Source of the DNA: Isoetes taiwanensis
Lineage: Eukaryota; Streptophyta; Lycopodiopsida; Isoetales; Isoetaceae
Length of the DNA stretch: 64,000 nt
Direction: 5' to 3'
Assembly: GCA_021234155.1 (NCBI GenBank)
Contig: JAJEKV010000422.1
Coordinates: 124,001 to 188,000, forward strand
Shown here: positions 11,837 through 22,252 of the stretch, piece after piece
Layout: every line of letters starts with the position of its first letter
Numbering within the stretch: position 1 is the stretch's first letter
Notes under the pieces: generated by a model
Told to the model about the DNA's origin: nothing
The model's input: only the letters and a program-made list of their open reading frames with translations
The model's database searches: none
Program-made: the position numbers and the translations under genes

Positions 11837-14459
11837 AACGAACAAAGTCAACCTCTACATCAAAGAGGAGCCACCGTCAAGGAGACTGAAGTATCGAGCG
11901 ACCCGGAAGAACGTACCTTGCTACTTCAAGCAGGCAACGAGTGGATGAGCTTCTAGCAAGCTCAAGGATATAAGGCCATGGGGCCTAGTAGGTTAAATGT
12001 ATGGACGGTAATATCCATATTGGGATTAGAAGGCATTTCCAGATATTCTCGCTGAAAGAATCGCTCCAATATTGAGCTAAGCGTCAAGGATTGGGAAGGA
12101 AATGCATAGGAGTAACTATAATTATACACGATTGTTAACAGACATCCAACATATTGAAACCACTTGGTGAGATTGATCACCTCGCTAAGAAGGAATCATT
12201 ACGAGGATAATTGTTGACCATGTATAAATCTAGTACCTCCAAAAGAATAATCCAACCGAAAGAAAAGAAGTAATCTAACAACCAGCCAACTTGTTACGAT
12301 GGCATCAATTCGATTGGTAGGAATATTCCAAGAGTTTAAATAGCTAAGAAAGGGGGAATCTCTAGAATATAAAAGAATAGTACATGCAAGGTACATCTAA
12401 AATAAGAATTATAGTAATCAAATAGTCTTTTGAGACAAAAGGAATTGTCATGATGACAAAACCTTGTGGTTTAGAATCATTCTAACTAAGTAGATAACCC
12501 GTAACTATATTGAAATAAATGATAACATAATATGTGTATCCATCTTAGATGGTTACATATGTCAGCTAAGGTTAGTAAATTAATGCGCTAAGTAAGAAGC
12601 GTATAACCTCTTAAGGGGAGAGAATAGATATGACGTTGTGTACAACGTCATTGAAGGGGTGCAGGACCATTTTCTTTTCGAAGAAAGTGGGAGGGCTCAA
12701 TCTTATGATTGAACGTACTTGCATCGAATTGACCGACCCGTAGAATAGAGCCGAAGCGAATAGAGCATATAGATACCTTGGTGCTCAGGAGGCCTTCAAC
12801 GTGCGAGACTGACGTAGTAGCTAGCTACACCAATGAAGTGGAGCAAAACTATGGGAGCAATGCGACGACCAAGTCATCTCCAAATTACTCGACGTCATGG
12901 GTGGATGCGTTCTAGCCTTAGGTAAGGTGTGCGCATGTATTATAAGTCTTAATGTGTCTTATTGATAAGTTAAATATAGATCCTAATAACTGCATAGAAT
13001 TTGCTGTACGTATATGTATCATAGGGAAATAAGTTAAATAACAACGATAATGTGAGGCAGCATGTTAATTAATCCTTCGCAAGGATGCAATTCCTTCCAA
13101 GGATAGCTATATGACCTCGGGTCCTTATAAATATAAATAGAAAATAGAATTCAGATATACTTAAGTGCATCTTAGGGATATACTTCCAAGGGTAATGCAG
13201 GACCCAAGGAAGAGAATAAGAAGCACATCTAATTCTTGTGTATGATAATTAAAACCTTGTCTATGTAACAATAGGTCTAAATCAAGGTTATTGTTTAAAT
13301 AATCGCGATCTAAAAGTCGTTAAACATTGCAAAACTTAGAGTAAATATAATTGTACTATCAGAAGTAATGTATCCGATACTATGATAATGTTAATTCATA
13401 AATATTACCTTAGGGTAATTATGTTAATCGCATGCATTAAAGGAGCCAGCAGAAATCATGTAGGTTTCAAGTAATCTACGCATGCAGCCTATGCTAGGTA
13501 TGGGTTGCATGCGTTGTTACCGATGATGAGACCACTACGGTGATCTCTAGGACGTGGTGTAATGTCAATATAGGCATGACCGCGGTTCTGCTTGGATGAG
13601 TGGAACGTAGATTAAAAAGTCTACTTCCGTCCCACAGAAGTAGACGACCTCGAGAGATAAGAGGTCATTCAGGAATGCATTGATAGGAAAGCACCTCTAG
13701 TCAATGCCTATAATGGGGAGGACCCTATCCTTCACGCCCAAATACGGGAAGGACCCTATCCTCCACGTCTCAGGCAACTAAAGGTGTAGGCATGAGCGGC
13801 ATATAGGCATTATAGGGCGCTGTCTCCACGGCCACGATGGAAGAAGCATCCTCTTCCTACGCCGGGAGATTAGTCATGCATTCATGTAGATAGATGGGGT
13901 GGTTCCCTTATAACCAACTTTACATTAATATTCTAGCGTGGTGTGAATCCAGGAGGCCAATGAGAACGAAGAACCGGTGGGGAGTCGCATCACGAGCACT
14001 TGTATAGATAGTTCTATAGTAGTTGTGATTTCTACCATTGAAACTAATCGCTTAAATCTTGTGTAAGCTAGTAAGTATGTAATTATAGATATTGTAAAAT
14101 TAATGCAGGAATTCAAGGTGCAAAGACTTGCAACACAAATTCTGTTATAACGTGTTGCAAGGGATGAAGAGTACCTTGGAAGTGTAAATTTTGTATAAAA
14201 TTGATAAACTTTGATAAACTTAAATGTTGTATTAAGTAAGGTTAGTAATTACCTTGCGTTGATTAAGTTATGAAGTGATAAGTTAATTGGATAATGAAAT
14301 AGTACAGTAATGTCTTAAACATTACCTTAGGGTAATTCTAATAATTGTGCAAGTATAATAATAATAAATTGTATGCATCAAGTTGATTGCAGGTTAAGAA
14401 GATCCCACGGTGGGGAGACCCACGATGCTGCGGACAGCATCATTTCAAGGTGGGGAGAA
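11837..14459 (+). mobile_element. Older LTR retrotransposon copy, internal region (right part)
   Basis: This is the continuation of 1-571 after the nested insertion. It matches the reverse complement of about 2281-5062. For example the minus-strand frame at 12199-12396 and the plus-strand frame at 4545-4802 share SRDSPFLSYLNSWNIPTNRI. That shared frame has no known relatives that I can name and is probably not a gene. The region ends in a polypurine tract at 14443-14459. Confidence 0.8.
14443..14459 (+). promoter_or_regulatory. Polypurine tract of the older retrotransposon
   Basis: The purine run AAGGTGGGGAGAA directly precedes TGTGACGTTCC at 14460, so this copy reads on the plus strand. Confidence 0.8.
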
Positions 14460-14761
14460 TGTGACGTTCCAGCACAGTATACGGTCCTAAGACGTATACT
14501 GTACTGCCTCGTCACGCGTACACGCCATCCCGATTGACGTGTACGCCGACGTGTAGCCAAGCAGGTAGGACCCTAGGGGGCAACTTGCAAGGTGTGTGCA
14601 TTTATTAATGTGCACATTTACCCATGTGCACATTTATCCAAGTGTACACATTTACCCATGTGGACACTTTATGCCACTTAGTTATTAAAGGCAAGTGGGC
14701 CACACCCAATTATCCCACATGCTTAAAGGGATAATGGGAAACCCTAGCCCTAACCCTTTGT

Positions 14762-14769
14762 CTATATAG
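14762..14769 (+). promoter_or_regulatory. TATA box in the LTR promoter
   Basis: CTATATAGG lies about 300 bp into the LTR in the sense direction, consistent with a U3 promoter. The matching place in the younger LTRs has a TATTTAAG-like box. Confidence 0.5.
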
Positions 14770-15057
14770 GTAAAGGAAACCCTAACTTGCTATTTTCGTT
14801 CATGCCATTTTAGGGCTCTGTTTTACTTGCTCCAGGAGTCAAACCCGCCTCCCAGACTCTATCTGAGCGATCTAGCTCATTAGTTTCCCTCTCTAGCTTC
14901 ACCTTCTAGCAGTTCAGCAGGGTGGTCGAGTTCAGGACAGGAGGAGCGAGCCAAGGATCAGGTATTGTGTCAATTTAATAGCCTAAAGCGCCTCCCAGTC
15001 ATTGAATCAGTAGGTTTAGCCTATTAAATTGCCCATAGCAGCCATTTAGATCTTCAG

Positions 15058-15531
15058 CCCGGGGGGTTCATCTAGATTATGGGGTATGAAACATGTGAGT
15101 GCACCAAATGGGTTTTTTTATTGCCTCTCTGGTACCGTATATGTAAGAAAAATATAAGGTTTTTATAGCTTGAATGCCGTACAGATACCAGAGGGGAGTG
15201 TGGTGGCGCCAGTGTTCAATTCGTATTCATATTGTAAGGGTCCGTCATTTTTGGTGAGCTTCGACTGTTGGGGATTCTGTGATAATATATGACTATGATA
15301 ATATATATTATTTATATATAAAATAATAGAGATATCGTATATGTATAGAAGGGGTTGTCAAGTAAAAGTGTTTTGGGCAAGTAATTATATGATATGGGCT
15401 GCATTCTTTTACAAATAATGTAGTCGTATACAAAGGGTTTTTCATATGGAACTGTCGTATACAATGGGTTTTTTGGCAACCTAAGGAACGCACATGGCAT
15501 ATATACCTATAATAGAGGTGAATCCCCCGGG
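15058..15531. mobile_element. Small inverted-repeat transposon (MITE) with 8-bp duplication
   Basis: The element is 474 bp. Its left end reads CCCGGGGGGTTCATCTAGAT, and its right end in reverse complement reads CCCGGGGGATTCACCTCTAT, with similarity continuing beyond 30 bp. The octamer ATCTTCAG is directly repeated at 15050-15057 and 15532-15539. The other two LTRs of this family lack the insert, giving an empty-site comparison. An 8-bp duplication suggests hAT or a related superfamily, though the CCCGGG terminus is not the usual hAT start. No coding capacity was found. Confidence 0.82.
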
Positions 15532-16493
15532 ATCTTCAGATACCAAGCTCTAACTAAAGAACCTAACTCTATGATATAGATTAGATCTTGTTCTTTAGTT
15601 CTTCTGTGATGTGTATGATGATGTATTTCTATGAACTCATTGTATTGGGAAGGGGGTAGAGACCCTAAAGCCTGGTAGTTGATGCTCCTAGTTAGCCTCT
15701 TTAGTGCACTGTAAATTCGGCCTGTGTACAAGAACCACACCTGGTTGTGGGTGAAAGGGCCAGACTGGCTTATAAGGAGGTTCATGTTCTGACTCTTGAA
15801 CGATCCCTCTGGTGTGTAAAGTCTACCGGGGATCACTGTGGACTAGGTCTAATGGCTTGCCACTGCGTGTGGGCAAGGCATGGTGGGTTCAAGTCGAATA
15901 AGGGCAGTGGCCCTCTAGTCACCTTGAGTCAGCATGTAGATCTCTGGAGGGAGTGATCCCTACCTGCCCCATCAGAACTGGGGAGATGCAACCCAGGAAT
16001 AGCCCCTCTGGCTCTGCATCCGGCGGGCTACAGTCAGGTCCCAACACTTTTCAACCTACTCTGCAAAGTGTGCACAGGAGGGGCGGATGGAGTGGACTAC
16101 CCTAAGCCATGTTCCTATGCCAGCCAAATCCAATTGCCATGAATTCTATCTTCAATGACCTCTGGAGACCCAAGCCGTCAGTCATCCCCTTGAGTCTGAG
16201 CCTTGGGTAGGATTCCCCATGTGATGTGCTGATCTTCGTCTGTGCAGATATGTGATGAGCCATCCTTCGAGGTGGTATGTGATATTGATGTTGTATACTG
16301 ACATGTATATTACGCTTCCGCAGCTAGGTAGGCCCTGAGGGAGACAGGGTAAATGACCCTTCATTCTTCCCACTGGAACTCTTCAAGGTTGCAGTGATAC
16401 GTGGAGGACCCTATATTAGCATGGAGCTGGTATGGGGGATGAACTCCTGTTTGTATACGGTGAGTGCACAGTATACGAGTAGGGGACGTCACA

Positions 16494-17620
16494 GGTTGGA
16501 AGGCACTCTATACAATGCAGAACATAACCACAAGGCAGAGCTGTATGATTTGACCCACCAATTGTACATATTCAAGCTGCTAGTAGAACCTGTGTTTCTG
16601 TATGCGGTCGAGGTCTGGGGCCCAGTGATTTCCCTTGCCACTTGGAATGACTTGGAGCAGGTGCAGAAAGCTTTCTTGGCACGGGCCCTGGGGGTGAAGT
16701 CCACAGACCCATACCAAATACTGTTGCAAGAAACAGGTCTCTTGCCTCTTCAAAGGTTGACAAACACATCATCTACTTCCAGAAGGTGGTGAGCATGACG
16801 ATACTCGTCTCCCTAACCTCGCTTACACTGTGGCAATGGGGCCTCAACGCCTAAAAGCCTGCTGGCGGGAAAAGAGATCTCAGTGGCTGGCCAGATGGAA
16901 CGTGCAGGAGCACAGATGCATCCAATTGCAAACGGAGGCAGATCGCCACACTCTTAGACAGTACCTTGACATATGCTTCCTCAACAAGCTATGGGATGTC
17001 AACACCCTTGAACAGGTCAAGACGGCACATTATCAATGCCACGTAAATCCCATATTGGAGCGGGGCCCGCAATGCTATCTGCGCATTCATCTACCCATGA
17101 AAAAACACAGATCCATTGCCGCTATGCACACCATCTCCGGATTGAGTGGGGAAGATATATTGGGGAGTCGCGTCAGGAGAGGCTTTGCCACTGCTGCCAG
17201 GTTGGAGCTGTGGAAGACGAATGCCACACACTTCAGAGTTGTCTGGCATATGATGACATTAGGATACGCTATGTTGAGCTGGTCTGCCATGGCTGGCCCC
17301 TGCATGAGATGCTGAGCACGAGCTCGGTCCGAAGATTGGGATCATACCTTCAAGAGATCATGGATCGCCGAGATTAGCTCGGTCCTCGGGCACTTACCAG
17401 ATATGTGTACATATATATCTCCCCCATCATATATATTTTTATTTTTATTTGTACAGTTTGACAGCAAACTTATTCTTGTCACAGTTTTTCCCCCAAACAA
17501 CCCTTTGGGGGTTTTATCCGGGACAGTAATACGTTTGATGCGCCTCCTGTTTGGTCCCATAGGCCAATTGGTCTCCATGGACAATAAAAACTTTATTCTA
17601 TTTTATTCTATTCTATTTAA
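16494..17620 (+). pseudogene. LINE ORF2 3' fragment (5'-truncated, frameshifted)
   Basis: The translated frames 16394-16792, 16830-17315 and 17036-17377 read as the end of a non-LTR retrotransposon ORF2. The segment around FLYAVEVWGPV and WNDLEQVQKAFLARALGV matches the region after the reverse transcriptase palm. The later CHCC...ECHTLQSC segment matches the C-terminal zinc finger of plant LINEs. At least two frame changes break it. The tail near 17590-17620 is a simple AT-rich repeat of type ttctatttta rather than a clean poly(A). The retrotransposon LTR abuts it at 16493, so that element may have inserted into this LINE. Confidence 0.72.
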
Positions 17621-17635
17621 GTTTAAAGCGTTGGC

Positions 17636-17762
17636 ATAGCTCTTATGCTAGAGGTACAACTTACAACTTGCCAACATAGCAGTTTCATTTATGTTGATTA
17701 AGGCGCTTAGATAACCCTTGTGCTAGGGGTACAACTTACAACTTGCTAGCGTAGCACATGTA
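17636..17762. repeat. About 75-bp tandem duplication
   Basis: The phrase ggtacaacttacaacttgc occurs twice, about 75 bp apart (near 17652 and 17727), within similar surroundings ending at catagcag and cgtagcac. No function is visible. Confidence 0.6.
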
Positions 17763-17798
17763 AATTAAATATATAATGCAATGCAATCCTTTATGCAT

Positions 17799-17802
<4 letters not shown>

Positions 17803-17880
<78 letters not shown>
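17803..17880. repeat. (CT)n microsatellite
   Basis: An uninterrupted CT run of nearly 80 bp, with a second run at about 17939-17970. The preceding segment aatgcaatcctttatgcatgtcctctct recurs before another pyrimidine tract at about 19287. Confidence 0.95.
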
Positions 17881-17883
<3 letters not shown>

Positions 17884-17904
17884 GAGACCTGATGGTCTCA
17901 TAGA
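17879..17904. repeat. Perfect hairpin, 11-bp stem
   Basis: TCTATGAGACC, loop TGAT, then GGTCTCATAGA. It starts within the end of the CT tract. Confidence 0.8.
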
Positions 17905-17934
17905 TGGAAAAATGAAAAGTCTTTATCTTTATCT

Positions 17935-17972
<38 letters not shown>

Positions 17973-17993
17973 TTCCCACATGATCGCATTTTT

Positions 17994-18023
17994 TTATCTC
18001 TCGCCATATACGGCGAGAGATAA
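17994..18023. repeat. Perfect hairpin, 12-bp stem
   Basis: TTATCTCTCGCC at 17994-18005, loop ATATAC, then GGCGAGAGATAA at 18012-18023, flanked by a T run on each side. Confidence 0.85.
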
Positions 18024-18036
18024 TTTTTGTACGTAT

Positions 18037-18062
18037 AGCTCCTCTCGAGCTCGAGAGGAGCT
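18037..18062. repeat. Perfect 26-bp palindrome
   Basis: AGCTCCTCTCGAG and its exact inverse, with no loop. It is the third perfect inverted repeat in under 200 bp. Confidence 0.85.
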
Positions 18063-18194
18063 CTTCTCTCGGGCCTTAACAGCGGCCATTTTGCTGAGTT
18101 ACCGGAATTCGAAGGCGCCAAAATCCACCGGCCTGCCGGAATTCAATTTGTTGGCGCGAACCATTCTTGGAATCATGAAATGGCTTTCTTTCTT

Positions 18195-18825
18195 TCATTT
18201 TCCCCAAAGCTCTGCACCAGGGAGATCTATGTGATTCGTGCAACCTGTTCTCAATTCTTCCATCTTCTCATACCATTGCCAAGAAGAAGGCTCAGCCCCT
18301 GTCCTGTCTTCGGCATATTTCTCGTCCTTGAATTTAGATTGTAGCTTGTCCCACTTATTCTTCAACTGCCTCAATTCAACTAAACCTGGCACTATTGGAA
18401 AGATTGATGTTACCATTGTTATGTGCCTTGAATTCCATTAGATGGTTCAATAATGCAGTGATGGCTTCATCAGACCATTCCAATGGTGATTTACGCTTTG
18501 CTTTCGGGACCATTGTATCGGAATTTGGATCTACAACTACTCTTGCTTGGGACTTTCCAGAAGAAACAGAATCTTGACTTACTTGCCCTGCCTCAAAGTT
18601 TATCCTTCTAGCACAAAGTACCGGGGAATCCGACCTGCTTCTTGTCCTCTTTGATTCTTTTGGAGCAGGAAGTGCATGAATTACAGGGGCAGACACTGAT
18701 CCGGTCATTTTCTTTGCCTTTCTTGGCTGAAATTCTTTTTCACGCCTGGGAGGAACGAATGCCTTCGAATTATCTGAAGCCCTTGTCATGCTTACAAGTA
18801 TAGGATCTAAGATTCCAGCAAGCAA
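18195..18825 (-). pseudogene. Trihelix/SANT-like DNA-binding protein fragment
   Basis: Two overlapping minus-strand frames (18376-18825 and 18195-18416) together resemble the trihelix-type Myb/SANT-like domain found in plant trihelix factors and in the accessory proteins of PIF/Harbinger transposons. The visible signature is LEWSDEAITALLNHLMEF, then LRQLKNKWDKLQSKFKDEK in the other frame, then SWQWYEKMEELRTGC. The N-terminal part is basic and serine-rich (KESKRTRSRSDSPV), like a nuclear-localisation region. A frame change at about 18380-18416 falls inside the domain, so the copy is broken. No transposase was found beside it. The assignment to trihelix rather than another Myb-like family is from the spacing of the tryptophans. 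Confidence 0.55.
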
Positions 18826-19140
18826 TGAAGATAATCAGTTTCTAGTTTCTGGCATCCAATCTTCATTACAAAAGGGAAATCGAATTATGCTAAAATGGAA
18901 TGCGAGAATCCAAAATTCTTAGGTAGTAATGCCTACCTCGTCCTCAATCGACCTTGCTCCGGTCGGATCTGCGCCAAGAAGCTTTGTAACACCACTGGAA
19001 CAGGGGAGATTCGCGGGAACAGGGGAATGCCAATTAAGTAAGCGAAAAACATTCCGGCAGGGGTTAAGCTTAACGGGCGGAAACCGATGGGAAATGGCCC
19101 GTCCACCAGTTAAGCTTAAATTTGCCTCTCGGGGCATTAA

Positions 19141-19171
19141 AGGTGAGAGTGGGTTTTCCCCACTCTCACCT
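19141..19171. repeat. Perfect hairpin, 13-bp stem
   Basis: AGGTGAGAGTGGG at 19141-19153, loop TTTTC, then CCCACTCTCACCT at 19159-19171. Confidence 0.85.
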
Positions 19172-19202
19172 CCCTCTCGCATCTCTCATCACCTCTCATC
19201 GT

Positions 19203-19235
19203 CTCTCCCACAAAAAAGTCAATCATGTGGGAGAG
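19203..19235. repeat. Perfect hairpin, 10-bp stem
   Basis: CTCTCCCACA at 19203-19212, a 13-base loop, then TGTGGGAGAG at 19226-19235. It runs into a (CCCT)n pyrimidine tract. Confidence 0.75.
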
Positions 19236-19239
19236 CTCT

Positions 19240-19350
19240 CTCTCTCCCTCCCTCCCTCCCTCCCTCTCTCCCCCGATGCACCGATGCAATGCAATCCTTT
19301 ATGCATGTCCTCTCTCTCTCCCTCCCTCCCTCCCTCCCTCCCTCCCTCCA
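19240..19350. repeat. (CCCT)n / (CT)n pyrimidine tracts
   Basis: Two CCCT-rich runs at about 19250-19272 and 19312-19348 separated by a copy of the aatgcaatcctttatgcatgtcc segment that also precedes the CT satellite at 17803. Confidence 0.9.
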
Positions 19351-19547
19351 TGTCTCTTGAAATCTTTCAGTACATATGGCGTAAGACGATTTCACATATC
19401 GAGGTTGGGATGGGATGAAATGCATTGTGATTTTGTATATCATCAGGAAGCCTCATTGCACCTGAAATTGGAACAACAATATAAGTGCGTTATTACTTTC
19501 AAAGCTTGATTATTATCTTTAGTTTTTGAAATTATGCCCAAGGAAAA

Positions 19548-19575
19548 GCCCAGCAACGCTGGGCACTTTTTCTAG
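19548..19575 (+). mobile_element. Helitron 3' terminus
   Basis: Hairpin GCCCAGC-AAC-GCTGGGC at 19548-19564, then seven bases, then CTAG at 19572-19575 followed by T. A GC-rich hairpin about 10 bp before CTRR, with insertion before T, is the standard 3' end of a Helitron. The matching 5' TC end could not be located upstream, so the length of the element is unknown. Confidence 0.7.
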
Positions 19576-19764
19576 TAGAAAATATAATTAAAGAAGCCAA
19601 TACTAGAATATTATGTCATTACATTTCCATACTTGACAGATCCATCGCACATCCTAGATCATCACCCTTACATGATTTGAAATATTATCATTAGCACCAT
19701 TCAAAAACCGATAACCGCAGCTGAAATTTCTAATCCACCATATCAGCACCAATGATCCAACTAT

Positions 19765-19776
19765 ACTCTGATACCA
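19765..19776 (-). promoter_or_regulatory. Primer-binding-site-like sequence with possible LTR edge
   Basis: On the minus strand it reads TGGTATCAGAGT, one base off the initiator tRNA-Met consensus. It lies two bases from TGACGGGCC at 19779, which could be an LTR end. I found no partner LTR, so this may be an isolated relic. Confidence 0.35.
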
Positions 19777-19950
19777 ACTGACGGGCCTGCCGGGTTAACC
19801 CTCCAGGTAAACCAAAATCCCATCTAACCTTGCATGAGTGAATGTCAAATTGGTATGTATGGGTTGAATGATGCAATGCTACTGAAGAAATCTTGGTAAA
19901 GAATCGAATCTTTGTCTTCAAATCCATAGTTGATTTGATACTGGATTGAC

Positions 19951-22228
19951 GTGTCACATCCGATTGGGAATAGAACTATCAAGCACCTTCTTCCTGATTC
20001 AGCTTTCTTTCAAGTTATCCCATGCTCAAATACCTCGAATATAGTCAGAAGGATGCGTGAGACATGGAATCGGGCTGCCCTCTGTTTTAGACCACCAATT
20101 TTGGATGCTAAATGTAAGCAAGTTCATTTCTTTTGGCACCATGGCTTGGTTCCAGAGAATATTGTTTGCCTACCCCTTCAACATCCTCATAAATATATAC
20201 AATGGCATCAGGCAGGCATAAATACTTTTGGGGAATTAAGAAATGAATATGAGAACAGATGGTTAACTTGACAGGAGATTGAGCATAAGACAAAGGGTTC
20301 AGCTTTAGACAGGAGAATCTTCTAGAAGGTAATGGGTTTAACGTCCTCTCAGCAGGAGTTAGCATCCCTTTCAAACCCCTAGACTCAAAATAATAAAGAT
20401 TGTTATGTAGTCAAGGATATGTATGATGCTCTCATTGACCATAGGCCTTCCCGTGCTTGTGATTTGTGGCACTGTGATGAAGACACATTGGCCAAACTTT
20501 GTGCCAAAGGCTGGAAAAACTATGGTGCCCCCAAGATTACTTTGTTCAGGTAGCTAGTTCTTCACCAGAGTCTCCAAACAAACGTCAAAAGAGCTAAATA
20601 TGATGCTGGGAGTTCCAATCAATGCCCCCCGGGCTGTGGTATGATTGAAAACTAAAATCATGTTTTCTTGTGCCCAATGATTGAAGAAATTTGGACATGA
20701 ACTTCCCAACTAAAATTGGGGCCCCCAAATGATATCTTTTAATTCCTAAGTGAAGGTTCAAGGCTTGTCAATACCTGCAGAACTCTCACCTGCTGGATTA
20801 TTTAGAACAGGAATCTAGTTGCTCTGAAAAAGAAAAGGCCTAACCTACTTTGGATCAAATCTAATCTATTAGCCCTTATACAAGATATTGCCACAGCCCA
20901 TAAGGTTCTGAAAGGAACCAAGTATGATAAGGATTGGAATCGGTTTGGGAAAATATAACTTCTCTGTATTGATTCTAACTGATGTGGATGGTGTGCTACA
21001 TAAAGCAGCAGAGGAGGCTGAACAAAATGGAAGCTCCTATCAGGTGGCTAAGTAATATTGAAGATGAAAGCCATATTCCCAGGACCGAGCTTGAACATCA
21101 TTTCATACTCCTCAATATTGAAATGATTCGCTCGATGGCCATTAAGAAGTTACTGAATAGATATGAGATATGGAGATTTAATGGCCTCAAACCTTTCTTC
21201 CAATCCCTTTATCACAAATGGCAACAAAAAAGGAAGGCTCGGGTTCTGATGATGCAGAACTGGATGAAATGCTGATGCTCTGCTGTTGCTGACCTTACCA
21301 TACAGGATCTTATGGAAGCTAATCCATAGGTACAGACCTGATAGATCGAATTTTATTTGTTGCGCTAGTTCTTGTGGACTCTGGAAGTTAGCTTTAGTTG
21401 AACCTTCTTCTAAATTATTATGTTGCCTTTATGGCTACTTTTCTTCCTTATCACTTGATAAAGGAAGGGCTATTTTTGGGATGATGAGACTTCCTCATAT
21501 GGAAACTTTTTGTATTCCATATAATATGAATACAAAACAAACCTTGCCTTCAAAAAAAGGGCCAGGGGAGATGTGGATTTGCTCTTCATTGTCCCAACTC
21601 AAAGCAAGGTTAGTTTCCATTTGCCAAGTACTTGCACTGTGGTTTTTGGTGAGATTCTTCTTACCAAATCCATTTGTGCTTCTGGCTACATTCAACATGC
21701 TTAATACATTCAAATGATCTTATAGTAATCTTAGTTAGAGAAGCATAGCATGTATTTGTTTGGAACAACTACATAGAGCATCATAGAAACTAGACATTGT
21801 CTTAAGGATGTTAGATATATGGATGTGGCCAGTTCAAAAATTTGGAAAAAAATTAATTGCATGATTTTGCCATTTAAGTTACAACCTCTTGATGTAACGA
21901 TTCGAAAAAAGAAATAGGCCCAACTACATTTAACAAATTATCCAAGGTGAGTAACGGCCAATATTTTATGCCCTGTCAAATATATAGGGAGGTTAAAAAT
22001 TACCTTGCTTCTGACACGATGGCAAGGATTACATGTGTCCGTTTTTCTGAGTGGCTATGCAAAGATATGTGATCTCCAACTACCTCACTTCATGTCTCAG
22101 AGGCCATTTCCACCATGGTGGACAATAATAAGAAAGAAGTTGCATCCTATCTTCAGTAGTTGCAGATTAGGCAGGACTCCATATATATCCTGTTATGACC
22201 GGCTGAAATGTTTTATGAGGTTTAGAAG
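19951..22228 (+). pseudogene. Decayed LINE ORF2, C-terminal part
   Basis: Frames 19951-20271 and the stop-broken stretch at about 20400-20900 resemble the end of a plant LINE ORF2. The segment near 20535 reads PKITLFR then, after a stop, LVLHQSLQTNVKRAKY, followed by CPPGCGMIE and NHVFLCPMIEEIW, the typical LINE C-terminal zinc finger. Frames further on (20982-21275, 21286-21717, 22005-22262) are not recognised and may be 3' sequence of the same element. The element continues after a younger LINE insertion at 23432 and may end in a short A run at about 24680. Confidence 0.5.
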
Positions 22229-22252
22229 TGCAGGTCAATCTTTGAGCTTTTT
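22229..22252. repeat. Target-site duplication of the younger LINE, left copy
   Basis: TGCAGGTCAATCTTTGAGC plus five T is repeated exactly at 23408-23431. The last T bases overlap the poly(T) tail, so at least 19 bp are unambiguous. Confidence 0.85.

Larger units (their letters stand above)
14460..16493 (+). repeat. 3' LTR of the older retrotransposon, interrupted
   Basis: It begins TGTGACGTTCCAGC and ends GGGGACGTCACA, the reverse complement arrangement of the two LTRs of the younger copy. It is 2034 bp because a 474-bp inverted-repeat element with its 8-bp duplication is inserted at 15058-15531. Without that it would be about 1.55 kb. It is clearly more diverged than the younger LTRs. Confidence 0.83.

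Noticed and set aside
14460-16493. Reading the region 10130-16493 as one element with inverted LTRs (foldback transposon)
   Set aside because: Polypurine tracts, the primer-binding site and the CTTCT duplication show two ordinary retrotransposons of opposite orientation, one nested in the other.
17765-18121. Arg-Glu repeat protein on the minus strand
   Set aside because: It is the translation of the CT microsatellite.
19122-19443. Ser-Leu-Pro repeat frames
   Set aside because: They translate the CCCT/CT pyrimidine tracts.
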